Of a DNA stretch of 64,000 bases, positions 44,781-54,374 are shown one piece after another. Source of the stretch: Pararhodobacter sp. GTDB lineage: Bacteria > Pseudomonadota > Alphaproteobacteria > Rhodobacterales > Rhodobacteraceae. Position 1 is the stretch's first letter; every line of letters begins with the position of its first letter. The translations under genes and the position numbers were made by a program. Where the stretch lies: NCBI RefSeq assembly GCF_034676545.1, contig NZ_JAUCBZ010000015.1, positions 186,001 to 250,000 on the forward strand. The letters run 5' to 3'. Under the pieces are notes generated by a model. The model was not told the DNA's origin and did no database searches. It saw nothing but the letters and a program-made list of their open reading frames with translations.

Positions 44781-46571
44781 ATGCGCATGGCATATCTGGC
44801 ACTGACCGCGGCAATCCTCGCGCCGTTGACGGCATTCGCGCAAGAGGCCGCGGATTCCGTCGCCCCTGAGGCCGCGACAACAGGCGCCATGATCGCGCTG
44901 TCACCCGCAGCCCGGGCCGCACAGGCGGCGCGGGATGCCGGGGTGCCGGTTGCCGCAAGCACATGGATGATCGCCGCCGCGAACCCTTTGGCCGTTGAAG
45001 CGGGCGCTGCCATATTGGCCGACGGGGGCAGCGCCGCCGATGCAATGATCGCAGCGCAAGCGGTTCTGGGTCTGGTTGAGCCGCAATCCTCGGGTCTGGG
45101 CGGCGGCGCGTTTCTGGTCTGGTATGATGCCGAAACCCAGGACCTGACCACCTTGGACGGACGCGAAACCGCGCCACGAGACGCCACACCACGGCTGTTT
45201 CAAGATGCGAACGGCGAGCCACTGGGCTTTTTCGACGCGGTTGTCGGCGGCTTGTCGGTCGGCGCACCCGGCACCCCGGCCTTGATGGAGGATGCGCACC
45301 GCCGCTGGGGTCGCGTGAATTGGAGCAGCCTGTTCACTGCCGCAATCAACCACGCGGAAACGGGCTTTACCGTCTCGCCGCGCTTGGCGCACTCGGTCGC
45401 CGCAGATGCCGAGCGGCTTGGTCGATTTCCCGCCACCGCCGCGTATTTCTTGCCCGATGGCACGCCGATTGCGCAAGGGGAAACGCTGCTGAACCCGGCC
45501 TATGCCGAAACCTTGCGGGCGATGGCGGCGCAGGGTGCCGCGGCGCTTTACGCCGGACCAATCGCCGAGGGCATCGTCGCGACCGTGCGCCATGCCGACG
45601 GGAACCCCGGCCTGTTGAGCCTGCGGGACCTTGCCGACTACCGCGTGATCGAGCGCGCGCCGGTGTGCGTGACCTACAGCGCGCATGAGGTCTGCGGCAT
45701 GGGCCCGCCTTCGTCCGGGGCGATGACGGTCGGGCAGATATTGGCCATGGTCAGTGGCTATGATCTGGCGGGGCTTGGCCCTGACAGTCCGGAAGCGTGG
45801 CGCATCATCGGTGATGCCTCTCGCCTCGCGTTTGCCGACCGGGGTCGATACATCGCCGACAGTGATTTCGTGCCGGTGCCAATCTCGGGCCTGATGGACC
45901 CCGCCTATCTGGCGGACCGCGCCGCGCTGTTGTCCGGCGACGACACCCTGCCAGAGGTTGCCCCCGGTGAACCCGTCTGGGAGCACGCCTTCTTGCAGGC
46001 CGACGACATGGCGATTGAACTCCCCTCGACCAGCCACATCTCGATTGTCGACGGCTACGGCAACGCCCTGTCGATGACCACCACCATCGAGAACGGCTTT
46101 GGCTCGCGCCTGATGACACCCGGCGGCTACCTGCTGAACAACGAGATGACCGATTTCTCGTTCCGCACGCATTCAGGCGGCTATCCGATTGCCAACCGCG
46201 TTGAGCCGGGCAAACGACCACGGTCCTCGATGGCGCCGACGATTGTCTTGCGCGATGGCGCACCCGTTCTGGTGATCGGCTCGCCGGGCGGTAGCCAGAT
46301 CATCGGTTACGTTGCGCAGGCGATCATTGCGCATCTGACGTGGGGTATGGATGTGCAACAAGCCGTGTCGATGCCGCATCTGGTCAATCGCTTTGGCACC
46401 TATGATATCGAGGAAGGCACCAGCGCCGAGGCTTTGGCCGAGGGTCTGACCGCGATGGGTTTTGAGGTTAACGCGCGGGATTTGAACTCTGGGCTACATG
46501 CCATCGCGATTGGCGATGCGTTGACCGGCGGGGCAGACCCACGCCGCGAAGGCATCGCGCTGGGCGACTGA
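44781..46571 (+). CDS. ggt: Gamma-glutamyltransferase (periplasmic, self-cleaving)
   Basis: 596 residues with a signal peptide ending AFAQ at residue 21. The N-terminal nucleophile is Thr417 in PSTSHISIVD, where self-cleavage would yield a ~180-residue small subunit. The common Thr-Thr-His is here Thr-Ser-His. EPQSSGLGGGAFLVWYD and GRETAPRDAT supply gamma-glutamyl binding, and PGKRPRSSMAPTIV and GSPGGSQII are in the small subunit. It hydrolyses or transfers the glutamyl group of glutathione and similar peptides. AAAGGA precedes the ATG. Single-gene unit. Confidence 0.9.
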   Translation: MRMAYLALTAAILAPLTAFAQEAADSVAPEAATTGAMIALSPAARAAQAARDAGVPVAASTWMIAAANPLAVEAGAAILADGGSAADAMIAAQAVLGLVEPQSSGLGGGAFLVWYDAETQDLTTLDGRETAPRDATPRLFQDANGEPLGFFDAVVGGLSVGAPGTPALMEDAHRRWGRVNWSSLFTAAINHAETGFTVSPRLAHSVAADAERLGRFPATAAYFLPDGTPIAQGETLLNPAYAETLRAMAAQGAAALYAGPIAEGIVATVRHADGNPGLLSLRDLADYRVIERAPVCVTYSAHEVCGMGPPSSGAMTVGQILAMVSGYDLAGLGPDSPEAWRIIGDASRLAFADRGRYIADSDFVPVPISGLMDPAYLADRAALLSGDDTLPEVAPGEPVWEHAFLQADDMAIELPSTSHISIVDGYGNALSMTTTIENGFGSRLMTPGGYLLNNEMTDFSFRTHSGGYPIANRVEPGKRPRSSMAPTIVLRDGAPVLVIGSPGGSQIIGYVAQAIIAHLTWGMDVQQAVSMPHLVNRFGTYDIEEGTSAEALAEGLTAMGFEVNARDLNSGLHAIAIGDALTGGADPRREGIALGD

Positions 46572-46630
46572 GAACGCACCATGCGATCCGGTGCGGGTGC
46601 CCGGTGCGGGTAGAAAAGCGGCCCCGCGGG

Positions 46631-47272
46631 CTATGCCTTGGGCGGGGTCTGATTGTGCCAGCCCGCCCAGGTCGGGCGATCCATCGCGAACCGGTCCCGC
46701 GTGCGGATATACTCACTGCCAAACGAGCGCGCGACCAATGCCAGCGCGGTGTTGTCCACATGTCCACGCGCAGCGTCGATCACATAAGCGTCGTCGATGA
46801 ACATCGACACCACGCGCCCGACTACCAGCGTTTGATGCGGCCCGGTGACGATGCTGGAATGCATGGTACATTCCAGCGCAACGGGGCTGCGGGCGATGCG
46901 GGGCGGCGTGACCTTGATCGAGGGCGCTGGTTCCAGCCCTGCGATGTCCAGTTCATTGATCCCCGTCGGGGCGTCAATGGCGGTGATATTCATCGCCTCG
47001 GCCAGCGATTCCGGCACCAGGTTCACCACAAACTCGCCCGTCGCCATGATGTTGCGCGCGGTGTCCTTGAAGCCCTTCACCGGATCCCCCTGCAGGCCCA
47101 GCACCACCGTTGGCGGAGCCGATCCCACGACGTTGAAAAAGCTGAACGGGGCGGCGTTCACCACCCCCTCAACGCTGCTGGTCGTCACCCAGGCGATGGG
47201 CCGGGGCGTGACGGTTGCGGTCAGCAGTTTATAGCCGGTTGCCGTGTCCAGCGCGGCAAAGTCGAACTGCAT
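46631..47272 (-). CDS. Flavin reductase-like (FMN-binding split barrel) protein
   Basis: 213 residues of the flavin reductase-like domain family: TPRPIAWVTT, APFSFFNVVGSAPPTVVLG and the NIMATGEFVVNLV segment are typical. Members reduce FMN for partner monooxygenases or act as stand-alone flavoproteins. The start shares one base with the stop of the FAH gene (TGATG). In a gentisate operon it could serve a ring hydroxylase encoded elsewhere; none is visible here. Confidence 0.82.
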   Translation of the reverse strand: MQFDFAALDTATGYKLLTATVTPRPIAWVTTSSVEGVVNAAPFSFFNVVGSAPPTVVLGLQGDPVKGFKDTARNIMATGEFVVNLVPESLAEAMNITAIDAPTGINELDIAGLEPAPSIKVTPPRIARSPVALECTMHSSIVTGPHQTLVVGRVVSMFIDDAYVIDAARGHVDNTALALVARSFGSEYIRTRDRFAMDRPTWAGWHNQTPPKA

Positions 47273-48201
47273 CAGCGCGCCGCCTTGGGCGTGCTGTTCA
47301 CAACCGGGTGGCGGAGTGAGCCGATGCCCTCGACGCAAGCCTCGACCACATCGCCGGGCCACATCCACTCCTGCGGATCGCGGCCCGCGCCAACCCCTTC
47401 GGGCGTGCCGGTGGCGATGATATCACCCGGCTCCAACGTGATGCCTTTGCTGAGGTCGGCGATCAACTCATCAACCTTGAACAACATCTTTGCGGTGTTC
47501 GAGCGTTGCTTTTCCACGCCATTCACCGTCAACCACAGATCCAGCACCTGCGGATCGGGGATATCATCGGCGGTCACGATACAAGGGCCGAAGGGTGCGT
47601 AACTGTCCATGCCCTTGGAGAAAATCCACTGCCCCGCGCGGCGATTGTCGCGGGCGGAAACGTCGATCATCACCGAATACCCGAACACATGGCGCAGCGC
47701 CTCGGCACGGCTCACACGGGTTGCGCGGGTGCCAATGATCGCAGCCAGCTCCACCTCCCAATCCAGTTGCTGGGTCATGCTGGAATCGTGCAGGATCGGC
47801 TGGTCGGGGCCAATCACGGCGGTCGGTGGCTTCGAGAATACCACCGGCTCCTTGGGCAGCGCGTCGTTGGTATCCAGCGACTTGGCGCTTTCCATGACAT
47901 GCGCGGTATAATTCAGGCCGATGCCAAAGATATTCTTGCGCGGGCGCGGGATCGGGGCCAGCAGGGTGACATTGGCAAACGCGGTTGCAGTGCCAGCGGG
48001 CGGCGTCTCGCCCACCTCGGCCAGCATTTCGCGCAAGACCGTCAGGCCCGGGCGACCAAGGTCGATCAAGCCCAACATCGTGCTGGGCAGCATTTCGCCA
48101 TGCGCTTCGGCCAGATCGGCCACGTCGATGACCAGATCATCCTGCCAGACACCAAGTCGGGCTGCGGCCTCGATGCCGTGACGATAGGTGACAAGTTTCA
48201 T
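47272..48201 (-). CDS. Fumarylacetoacetate hydrolase family protein (fumaryl/maleylpyruvate hydrolase candidate)
   Basis: 309 residues. The FAH core has GIGLNYTAHVME, then the metal-binding DWEVELAAIIG, and GTPEGVGAGRDP near the end. In an operon just after gentisate 1,2-dioxygenase it most probably splits fumarylpyruvate or maleylpyruvate to pyruvate and a C4 diacid. GAAGGAA precedes the ATG. No maleylpyruvate isomerase gene is visible, so it may hydrolyse maleylpyruvate directly. Confidence 0.85.
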   Translation of the reverse strand: MKLVTYRHGIEAAARLGVWQDDLVIDVADLAEAHGEMLPSTMLGLIDLGRPGLTVLREMLAEVGETPPAGTATAFANVTLLAPIPRPRKNIFGIGLNYTAHVMESAKSLDTNDALPKEPVVFSKPPTAVIGPDQPILHDSSMTQQLDWEVELAAIIGTRATRVSRAEALRHVFGYSVMIDVSARDNRRAGQWIFSKGMDSYAPFGPCIVTADDIPDPQVLDLWLTVNGVEKQRSNTAKMLFKVDELIADLSKGITLEPGDIIATGTPEGVGAGRDPQEWMWPGDVVEACVEGIGSLRHPVVNSTPKAAR

Positions 48202-48211
48202 GCGATTTCCT

Positions 48212-49333
48212 TCAAATTACCGGCTGCTGGCCGCCGTTTTCGCCAAATTCCTGCTCACGATACAGTCCCATGGCCCGCATCACCGGCAGATCATTCAGGC
48301 AGAACAAACACGCATCCTCGGTCATCGAGGCGTTCTGGTGTTCGTGCCAAGCCCATGACGGGACGCAGAAAATGTCATGCTCGGACCATTCGAACCGCTG
48401 GCCGTTGATGATCGAAACACCGCTGCCCTTGGCGCAATGATACAGGTAGCTGCCGGTGTGCCGATGGGCCTTGGTCTTTTCGCCCGGGCGCAACAATTGC
48501 ATCGACGCGCCCAAGGTGCGCATCACCGGCCCGTTCGTCACCGGGTTCACATAGTCCATCAAGATGCCGTCAAAGGGCGAGCCATCGCTGCAAGACGCCA
48601 GTTTGTTCAGCGCCTCATAGGTCGGCTCCCATTCGTATTTGAACATCGGGCTATAGCCCTTGGTCCAAGTGCCGCCCCCCGGCGTCAGGCCCGGATTGCC
48701 CCAGGTTTTGGTCATGTCATCAACCGGATAGGCGACGGCTTGGCTGAGGTCTGGATGAACCTCATAGAAATTCGCCTCCATCGCATTGACAAAGGGGATA
48801 TCCAGCCCGTCTTGCCAGATGCAGGGCGTGCCCTCCGCCGCCACGGCATGCTCGTGCCATGTGCCGTTCGGCGTGAGGACGAAATCATTGTGGCCCAGCG
48901 TCATTTTATGGCCATCGACCACGGTATAGGCGCCCGTCCCCTCCATGATGAAGCGGATCGCGCTGGCCGAGTGACGGTGCGCGCTGGCTTGCTCACCGGG
49001 ATGCATGACTTGCAGGCCCGCATAGATCCAACCCACCGCCGCCGACACATCCGTGCGGCCCGGATTGTTCAGATAAATCACCCGCCGCCCGGCTTTTTCC
49101 GGCGTTACCAGATCGACGGACCGCAGCACATGCGCGCGCAGGTCGCGAAACCGCCACAACATCGGCGTCGAGGCGCTGGCGGGTTCCCACGGCTCGATCT
49201 TGTTGGCAACGGTCCACAGCGCGCCGGTGTCGAGTCTGTCCAGCTCCTTGTAATACGCCAGCAATTCGGGCGTATCCTCGACATTGGCGCGGCCGATCAC
49301 ATCTTCGCGGTGGTTCTGGTGCTGTTTCGCCAT
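48212..49333 (-). CDS. Gentisate 1,2-dioxygenase (bicupin)
   Basis: 373 residues, two cupin domains. The N-terminal cupin has HRHSASAIRFIMEG, the iron-binding histidine motif with the conserved substrate Arg; the C-terminal cupin has AHRHTGSYLYH. The length and the LWRFRDLRAHVL stretch match gentisate dioxygenases, which open the ring of 2,5-dihydroxybenzoate to maleylpyruvate. 1-Hydroxy-2-naphthoate and salicylate dioxygenases share the fold and cannot be fully excluded. First gene of a three-gene operon. Confidence 0.87.
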   Translation of the reverse strand: MAKQHQNHREDVIGRANVEDTPELLAYYKELDRLDTGALWTVANKIEPWEPASASTPMLWRFRDLRAHVLRSVDLVTPEKAGRRVIYLNNPGRTDVSAAVGWIYAGLQVMHPGEQASAHRHSASAIRFIMEGTGAYTVVDGHKMTLGHNDFVLTPNGTWHEHAVAAEGTPCIWQDGLDIPFVNAMEANFYEVHPDLSQAVAYPVDDMTKTWGNPGLTPGGGTWTKGYSPMFKYEWEPTYEALNKLASCSDGSPFDGILMDYVNPVTNGPVMRTLGASMQLLRPGEKTKAHRHTGSYLYHCAKGSGVSIINGQRFEWSEHDIFCVPSWAWHEHQNASMTEDACLFCLNDLPVMRAMGLYREQEFGENGGQQPVI

Positions 49334-49734
49334 GATCCTGCTTTCGGCTTGCGGTGACGAAACCGTAGCAAGCCGAAATGCGGAAAGAAAGCACCCTTTC
49401 GAGTGTCGGAATCGGGCACAGCGTCGGCTGATTGACGGCGAACCGCTTATGGAAACGATGTTGGAAAACTATGGGCAGGTATCACCACGCGATCACTCAC
49501 GGATTCCCGTCAGGCAGATCTGCAGTTCAGATTTGGCTGGGGCTTGCGCGTCGCGCCAGATCAACACGAGAGCTTTGTGCGCTGCGTGAGGGCGATCCAG
49601 CCCCGAAATTCGATTTCCCGCGGTTTTCCAACTGGGGACAACTCGGTGGTGATTGATGCCAATGGTGGGACTTTGTCGACCACCTGGCGCGCCGCCAGAT
49701 TCGCCGTGAAGCCCATGGAAAGGCTAGATATTTT
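49334..49734. other. 400-bp gap without a credible gene
   Basis: Holds the promoter side of the gentisate operon and the 3' flank of tRNA-Ala. Small open frames here (for example 49432-49656, +) have no family resemblance or ribosome site. A CTGGCG/CGCCAG hairpin at 49684-49698, 37 bases past the tRNA end, could help end its transcript but lacks a T run. Confidence 0.45.
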
Positions 49735-49810
<76 letters not shown>

Positions 49811-50000
49811 ACCGAGGTGCATCCCCTTCGGGCTGCGCCTGCGGTTTAGGGTTTCGCGCTGGCGAGATCAAGCGAAAACTTTGTCCGTCGGCACTTCTTT
49901 GATCAAGTCGAATTTCACCACAAGCCGACCGCGCAAATGCGAAAAGCGGGCACCATTGGCGCCCGCTTTCACAAGGTCTGATCGCAACACAAGCCGCGTA

Positions 50001-50333
50001 TCAGCTATCGTCGTCGTCATCCGCGACATCGCCCAGTTCATCGAGCGAGACGGTGTCATCATCGTCGTCGTCTTCGAGCAGATCGACATCATCATCGACC
50101 ACGACATCATCGTCATCATCCAACAGGACGTCATCGGCCTCGAGGTCCTTCTTGACCTTCGGCTTGGCTTTGGCCACGGCGCTGGGCGTTGGCGCGCCGC
50201 CTTTGCGACCGGGAACGTCGATTGGAACGATGTCGCCGGTATAAGGGCTGATCACCGGAGATTTACCCAGGTCATAGAAACGTTTCCCGGTTGTCGGGCA
50301 AATACGTTTCACACCCCATTCTTCCTTGGGCAT
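50001..50333 (-). CDS. TIGR02300 (FYDLN_acid) family protein
   Basis: 110 residues, family found in alphaproteobacteria, function unknown. The N-terminal WGVKRICPTTGKRFYDLGK matches the conserved block, but FYDLN reads FYDLG here. The last 45 residues are almost all Asp, Val and Leu, with runs of five or six Asp. AAAGGGAT lies before the ATG. It stands alone, downstream of a divergent metalloprotease gene. Confidence 0.88.
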   Translation of the reverse strand: MPKEEWGVKRICPTTGKRFYDLGKSPVISPYTGDIVPIDVPGRKGGAPTPSAVAKAKPKVKKDLEADDVLLDDDDDVVVDDDVDLLEDDDDDDTVSLDELGDVADDDDDS

Positions 50334-50452
50334 ACAGATCCCTTTCTCATCATTGGATTGCCGCGCGTTGCCATATGTAGAACGGGTTGTCAAAGCCTTT
50401 GTCACAGTGTTTGTGTGGCCGGGCGGCCGCCACGCGGTCCGGAGGGACCAAA

Positions 50453-51154
50453 ATGACTGACGAACCAGACGTGATCCATCTGCCCGGAAACCCGCCGCTG
50501 GCGGTGCAATGGCGGCGCTCCAGTCGCGCCAAACGTCTGTCGCTGAAAGTGTCGCGGCTCGATGCCACCGTGACGCTGACGCTACCAATGCGGGCAACGC
50601 GGCGCAGCGCGATGGCGTTTTTGTCAGACCGCTCCGATTGGCTGCGCGACGCGCTGGCGGGGCTGGAGGGGCCGCTGTCGGTGCAGCCCGGCGCGCTGAT
50701 CCCGATCGAGGGGCAGATGACCACCCTGACACCCGCCGCCGTCAAGACCGCGCGGCTAGAGGGCACCCGGCTCTTGGCCCCACAGAGCCGCCCGGTGGCC
50801 GCGACGCTGGCCTATCTGAAGCTGCGCGCTCGTGACCGGCTGGCCGAGCGCGTTGCCACCCACGCCCGCGCCCTTGGCCGCACGCCCGGCAAGCTGACGC
50901 TGCGCGATACGCGCTCGCGCTGGGGGTCGTGTACGCCCTCGGGCGATCTGATGTTCAGCTGGCGGCTGATCATGGCCCCGGCGCATATTCTGGATTATGT
51001 TGCCGCGCATGAGGTCGCGCATCTGGTGCAGATGAATCATTCGGCCGCCTTCTGGGCCGAGGTGGCGCGACTCTACCCCACGCACCCTGAAGCGCGGCGC
51101 TGGCTCAAGGCGCATGGGGCCAGTCTGCATCGCTATCGGTTCACGGACGAATAA
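50453..51154 (+). CDS. YgjP/WLM-type zinc metalloprotease (M48-like)
   Basis: 233 residues. The zinc site is H186-E187-V-A-H190 with a further His196 (QMNH), and DTRSRWGSCTP just before it is the conserved family block. Such proteins are cytoplasmic and of unclear role. GGAGGG precedes the ATG. Divergent from the TIGR02300 gene. Confidence 0.88.
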   Translation: MTDEPDVIHLPGNPPLAVQWRRSSRAKRLSLKVSRLDATVTLTLPMRATRRSAMAFLSDRSDWLRDALAGLEGPLSVQPGALIPIEGQMTTLTPAAVKTARLEGTRLLAPQSRPVAATLAYLKLRARDRLAERVATHARALGRTPGKLTLRDTRSRWGSCTPSGDLMFSWRLIMAPAHILDYVAAHEVAHLVQMNHSAAFWAEVARLYPTHPEARRWLKAHGASLHRYRFTDE

Positions 51155-51198
51155 GGGCCAATCTTGACGACTGCCGGGCTCTGTGATCACGCTGGCAC

Positions 51199-51858
51199 AT
51201 GCATCGACCGCCACGCGCCCTGCCCCTCGACCCCTCGACCCTGTCAGCGCATGACCGGGTGTACCGCACCCTGCGCGCCCGGGTCATGCATGGCGAGATG
51301 GCACCGGGTCAGGCCCTGACCCTGCGCGGCATCGGACGGGATTTCGGTGTCAGCATGACGCCGGCGCGAGAAGCCGTGCAGCGTCTGGTGGCCGAGGGGG
51401 CGCTGACCATGTCGGCCTCGGGGCGCGTATCGACGCCCGAACTCTCCACCGAACGCATCGAGGAACTGGCCTCGATCCGGGCCCTGCTGGAGCCGGAACT
51501 GGCCAGTCGCGCCCTGCCGCGCGCGCATTTGGCGCTGATCGACCGCATGGAGGCAATCAATGCCGCCACCACCGATGCCGTGCTCCGCGCCGATGCCGTC
51601 ACCTATGTGCGCACCAATCTGGAGTTTCACCGCACGCTCTATCTGCGCGCCCAGTCACCGGCGATGCTGGCGATGGTGGAAACCCTGTGGCTGCAACTGG
51701 GGCCGACGATGAGCGCGCTCTATTCCCGCCTGCGCCGCAACACCCCGCCGCCGCATCACCGGTTGATTCTGGCCGCCCTGCACGCGGGCGACGAACCGGG
51801 GCTGCGGCTGGCGGTTCGCACCGATGTGACACAGGGCTTGCGGCATTTGACGCAATAG
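51199..51858 (+). CDS. GntR family transcriptional regulator (FadR/FCD subfamily)
   Basis: 219 residues. The N-terminal winged HTH has DRVYRTLRARVMHGEMAPGQ and VSMTPAREAVQRLVAEG; the all-helical FCD ligand domain follows, with a likely metal-binding D/H set. It lies tail to tail with the mog-type gene; target genes are not evident. It resembles the other GntR protein of this window in size and domain order. Confidence 0.87.
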   Translation: MHRPPRALPLDPSTLSAHDRVYRTLRARVMHGEMAPGQALTLRGIGRDFGVSMTPAREAVQRLVAEGALTMSASGRVSTPELSTERIEELASIRALLEPELASRALPRAHLALIDRMEAINAATTDAVLRADAVTYVRTNLEFHRTLYLRAQSPAMLAMVETLWLQLGPTMSALYSRLRRNTPPPHHRLILAALHAGDEPGLRLAVRTDVTQGLRHLTQ

Positions 51859-51863
51859 GGCGG

Positions 51864-52409
51864 TCACTTGGCTTTCGGGCGAAACGCCTTGATCCGTGCC
51901 GGGTCGGTTTCAATGCGCGCGGCACCGATCAGATCCAAGGCATAGGGCACCGCCGCAAACACCGCGTTCAGGCAGGTCGCAATGGCCGAGGGTTTGCCCG
52001 GCAGCGTGATGATCAGCGCCTTGCCGCGCACGCTGGCCCCCTGGCGCGACAGGATCGCGGTCGGCACTTCGAGCAAGGAGGCGCGGCGCATTTCCTCGCC
52101 AAAGCCGGGCATGTCGAAATCCGCGACATCCGCGACGCCCTCGGGGGTTTTATCGCTTGGCGAAGGGCCGGTGCCGCCGGTCACGAGGACCAGATCGGCG
52201 CCCCAGTCGTCGATCAACTGCACCAGCGCATCCGCGACATTGTCATGACCATCGGGGATGATTCGGCGCTGCACCTCGATCTCGGAGGTGATCGTGGCGC
52301 GCAGCCAATCCTCGGCCCCCGGCCCGCCGGTGTCGGCATAGGTGCCCGCGTGAGCACGGTCGGAAACGGTGAGAATGGCGATACGGGCAGAAGGCATGGC
52401 GGGACTCAT
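51864..52409 (-). CDS. mog: Molybdopterin adenylyltransferase (MogA/MoaB family)
   Basis: 181 residues. ILTVSDRAHAGTYADTGG, the VTGGTGPSPSDKTPE loop and PGFGEEMRRASL are the MogA motifs for molybdopterin binding and adenylylation. The step activates molybdopterin for metal insertion in the cytoplasm. ATG at 52397 is an equally good start (four residues shorter). It follows ugpC by 54 bases but is unlikely to be functionally tied to it. Confidence 0.88.
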   Translation of the reverse strand: MSPAMPSARIAILTVSDRAHAGTYADTGGPGAEDWLRATITSEIEVQRRIIPDGHDNVADALVQLIDDWGADLVLVTGGTGPSPSDKTPEGVADVADFDMPGFGEEMRRASLLEVPTAILSRQGASVRGKALIITLPGKPSAIATCLNAVFAAVPYALDLIGAARIETDPARIKAFRPKAK

Positions 52410-52463
52410 GTTGTTGACTCGTCGCAGGTTAGCAGCTGGCGCAGGGCGGCGGCTTGATTTACC

Positions 52464-53510
52464 TCAACCCACGCGCTTGCCACTGGCGCTGTTGAACGGA
52501 TGCAGGGCCTCCAGCGCCGCATACAGGGTAACCGCCGCCCCTTCGGAGACGTTGGGCAGGCCCGGAACCCGCAGCGTGATCGGCTGTCTGCCGCCGTCCA
52601 GCGTGACATAAATGTGGCTTTCGGCGCCGGCGGGTTCCAGCAGGGCCACCGTCCCGTTCAGGCGCAAATGCGGGCCGTCTGGCGCGGTAAGCTGCAAATC
52701 ATCGGGCCGCACGCCGACAAGGTCAGTGCCGGTCGGCATTTCGCCCGGCATCGCCCCGTGATCACGCAGGGTTGCGGCGGCGATCATATTCATCGCCGGT
52801 GAGCCAATGAAGCCAGCGACAAAGACCGTGGCGGGTCTGGCGTAAACCTCCATCGGTGTGCCGATCTGCTCGATCTTGCCACCATTCAACACCACGAGGC
52901 GGTCAGCCATCGTCAGCGCCTCTAGCTGGTCGTGGGTCACATAGAGCGAGGTTGTTTTCAGCCGCCGCTGCAACTGGCGGATTTCGACGCGCATCTGCAC
53001 GCGCAGCTTGGCATCAAGGTTGGATAGCGGCTCATCGAACAGGAACCCGGCGGGTTCGCGCACCAAGGCGCGCCCCATTGCCACGCGCTGACGCTGCCCC
53101 CCGGACAAGGCGCGGGGTTTGCGGTCCAGATAGTCGGTGATTTCCAGCATCTCGGCGGCCTGGCGCACCCGGCGGTCGATGTCTGCCTTGCTGACCTTGC
53201 GGTTCTTCAGCCCATAGGCGAGGTTTCCGAACACCGTCATATGCGGATAAAGCGCGTAGTTCTGGAACACCATGGCGATGTCACGCTCGGCCGGTTCCAG
53301 CCCGTTCACCACCCGGTCGCCAATCGTCAACGTGCCGCTGGTGATGGTTTCCAACCCGGCAACCATACGCAACAACGTGGATTTGCCGCAGCCCGAGGGG
53401 CCAACCAGCACGATCATCTCGCCATCGGCAATCTCAAGGCTGACACCCGTCACCGCCTTGACGCCGCCCGGGTAGACCTTGTGCAGGTCGTCGATCACGA
53501 TGCGGGCCAT
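52464..53510 (-). CDS. ugpC: sn-Glycerol-3-phosphate-type ABC transporter ATP-binding protein
   Basis: 348 residues. Walker A GPSGCGKST (residues ~37-45), signature LSGGQRQRVAMGRA, Walker B FLFDEPLSNLDA and the C-terminal MalK-like regulatory OB domain (VGVRPDDLQL). It powers the UgpAE permease. It starts three bases after ugpE. The UgpC identity relies mainly on the operon. Confidence 0.9.
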   Translation of the reverse strand: MARIVIDDLHKVYPGGVKAVTGVSLEIADGEMIVLVGPSGCGKSTLLRMVAGLETITSGTLTIGDRVVNGLEPAERDIAMVFQNYALYPHMTVFGNLAYGLKNRKVSKADIDRRVRQAAEMLEITDYLDRKPRALSGGQRQRVAMGRALVREPAGFLFDEPLSNLDAKLRVQMRVEIRQLQRRLKTTSLYVTHDQLEALTMADRLVVLNGGKIEQIGTPMEVYARPATVFVAGFIGSPAMNMIAAATLRDHGAMPGEMPTGTDLVGVRPDDLQLTAPDGPHLRLNGTVALLEPAGAESHIYVTLDGGRQPITLRVPGLPNVSEGAAVTLYAALEALHPFNSASGKRVG

Positions 53511-53513
53511 GGG

Positions 53514-54362
53514 TTATTTCTCCGTCTCGGTCAGGCCCTTCACAAAGAGCCGTTGCATGAACAGGATCACAAGGATCGGCGGCAGGGCGGCCAGCACCAC
53601 GGTGGCCATCACCAGATGCCACAGGGGTTCGCTATCGGCCCCCGTGACCATGCGCTGAATACCCATGACGATGGTGTAATAGCTGTCATCGGTGGTGATG
53701 AGCAGCGGCCAGAGATACTGGTTCCAGCCATAAATGAACATGATCACGAACATCGCGGCGATGTTGGTGACGCTGAGGGGCAGCAGAATATCCTTGAAGA
53801 ACTTCATCGGCCCGGCACCATCGACGCGCGCGGCCTCCAACATTTCCTCGGGGATGGTCATGAAGAATTGCCGGAACAGGAAGGTCGCGGTGGCGCTGGC
53901 GATCAACGGGATCGACAGGCCCGCGTAGGTGTTCAGCATGCCGAGATTGGCGACCACCTGAAAGGTCGGCACGATGCGCACCTCGACCGGCAGCATCAGC
54001 GTGACAAAGATGATCCAGAAAAAGAAGATGCGGAACGGAAAGCGGAAATAGACAATGGCAAAGGCCGACAGCAGCGAAATGGCGATCTTGCCCACGGCAA
54101 TCATCATGGCCATGACAAAACTGTTCCACAGCATCAAGCCGATCGGCGGCGCACCGGCGTTCGAGCGGCCCTCGAAGATGACAGTGCGGTAATTCTCCCA
54201 TCCATGCGCGCCGGGCAGCAGCGGCATGACCCCACGCAGAAAGGTGCCCGCTTCATGCGTCGAGGCGATGATCGCCACATAGACCGGGAACACCACAATG
54301 GCGACGCCCAGGATCAGGACGATATGGGCAAGGATCGTGCCCCAGCGGTCGTTTTCAACCAT
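53514..54362 (-). CDS. ugpE: sn-Glycerol-3-phosphate-type ABC permease
   Basis: 282 residues, six helices. The cytoplasmic EAA loop reads EAARVDGAGPMKFFKDILLP, as in UgpE. A periplasmic loop with HGWENYRTV lies after helix 1. It pairs with UgpA as the channel. Confidence 0.92.
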   Translation of the reverse strand: MVENDRWGTILAHIVLILGVAIVVFPVYVAIIASTHEAGTFLRGVMPLLPGAHGWENYRTVIFEGRSNAGAPPIGLMLWNSFVMAMMIAVGKIAISLLSAFAIVYFRFPFRIFFFWIIFVTLMLPVEVRIVPTFQVVANLGMLNTYAGLSIPLIASATATFLFRQFFMTIPEEMLEAARVDGAGPMKFFKDILLPLSVTNIAAMFVIMFIYGWNQYLWPLLITTDDSYYTIVMGIQRMVTGADSEPLWHLVMATVVLAALPPILVILFMQRLFVKGLTETEK

Positions 54363-54374
54363 GACACGGCCCCA

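Noticed and set aside
49432..49656. 74-codon + strand frame near tRNA-Ala
   Set aside because: No ribosome site, no family resemblance, Trp/Arg-rich composition typical of chance frames.
51183..51190. GTGATCAC palindrome before the GntR gene
   Set aside because: Only eight bases with no extension of symmetry; expected by chance in this length.
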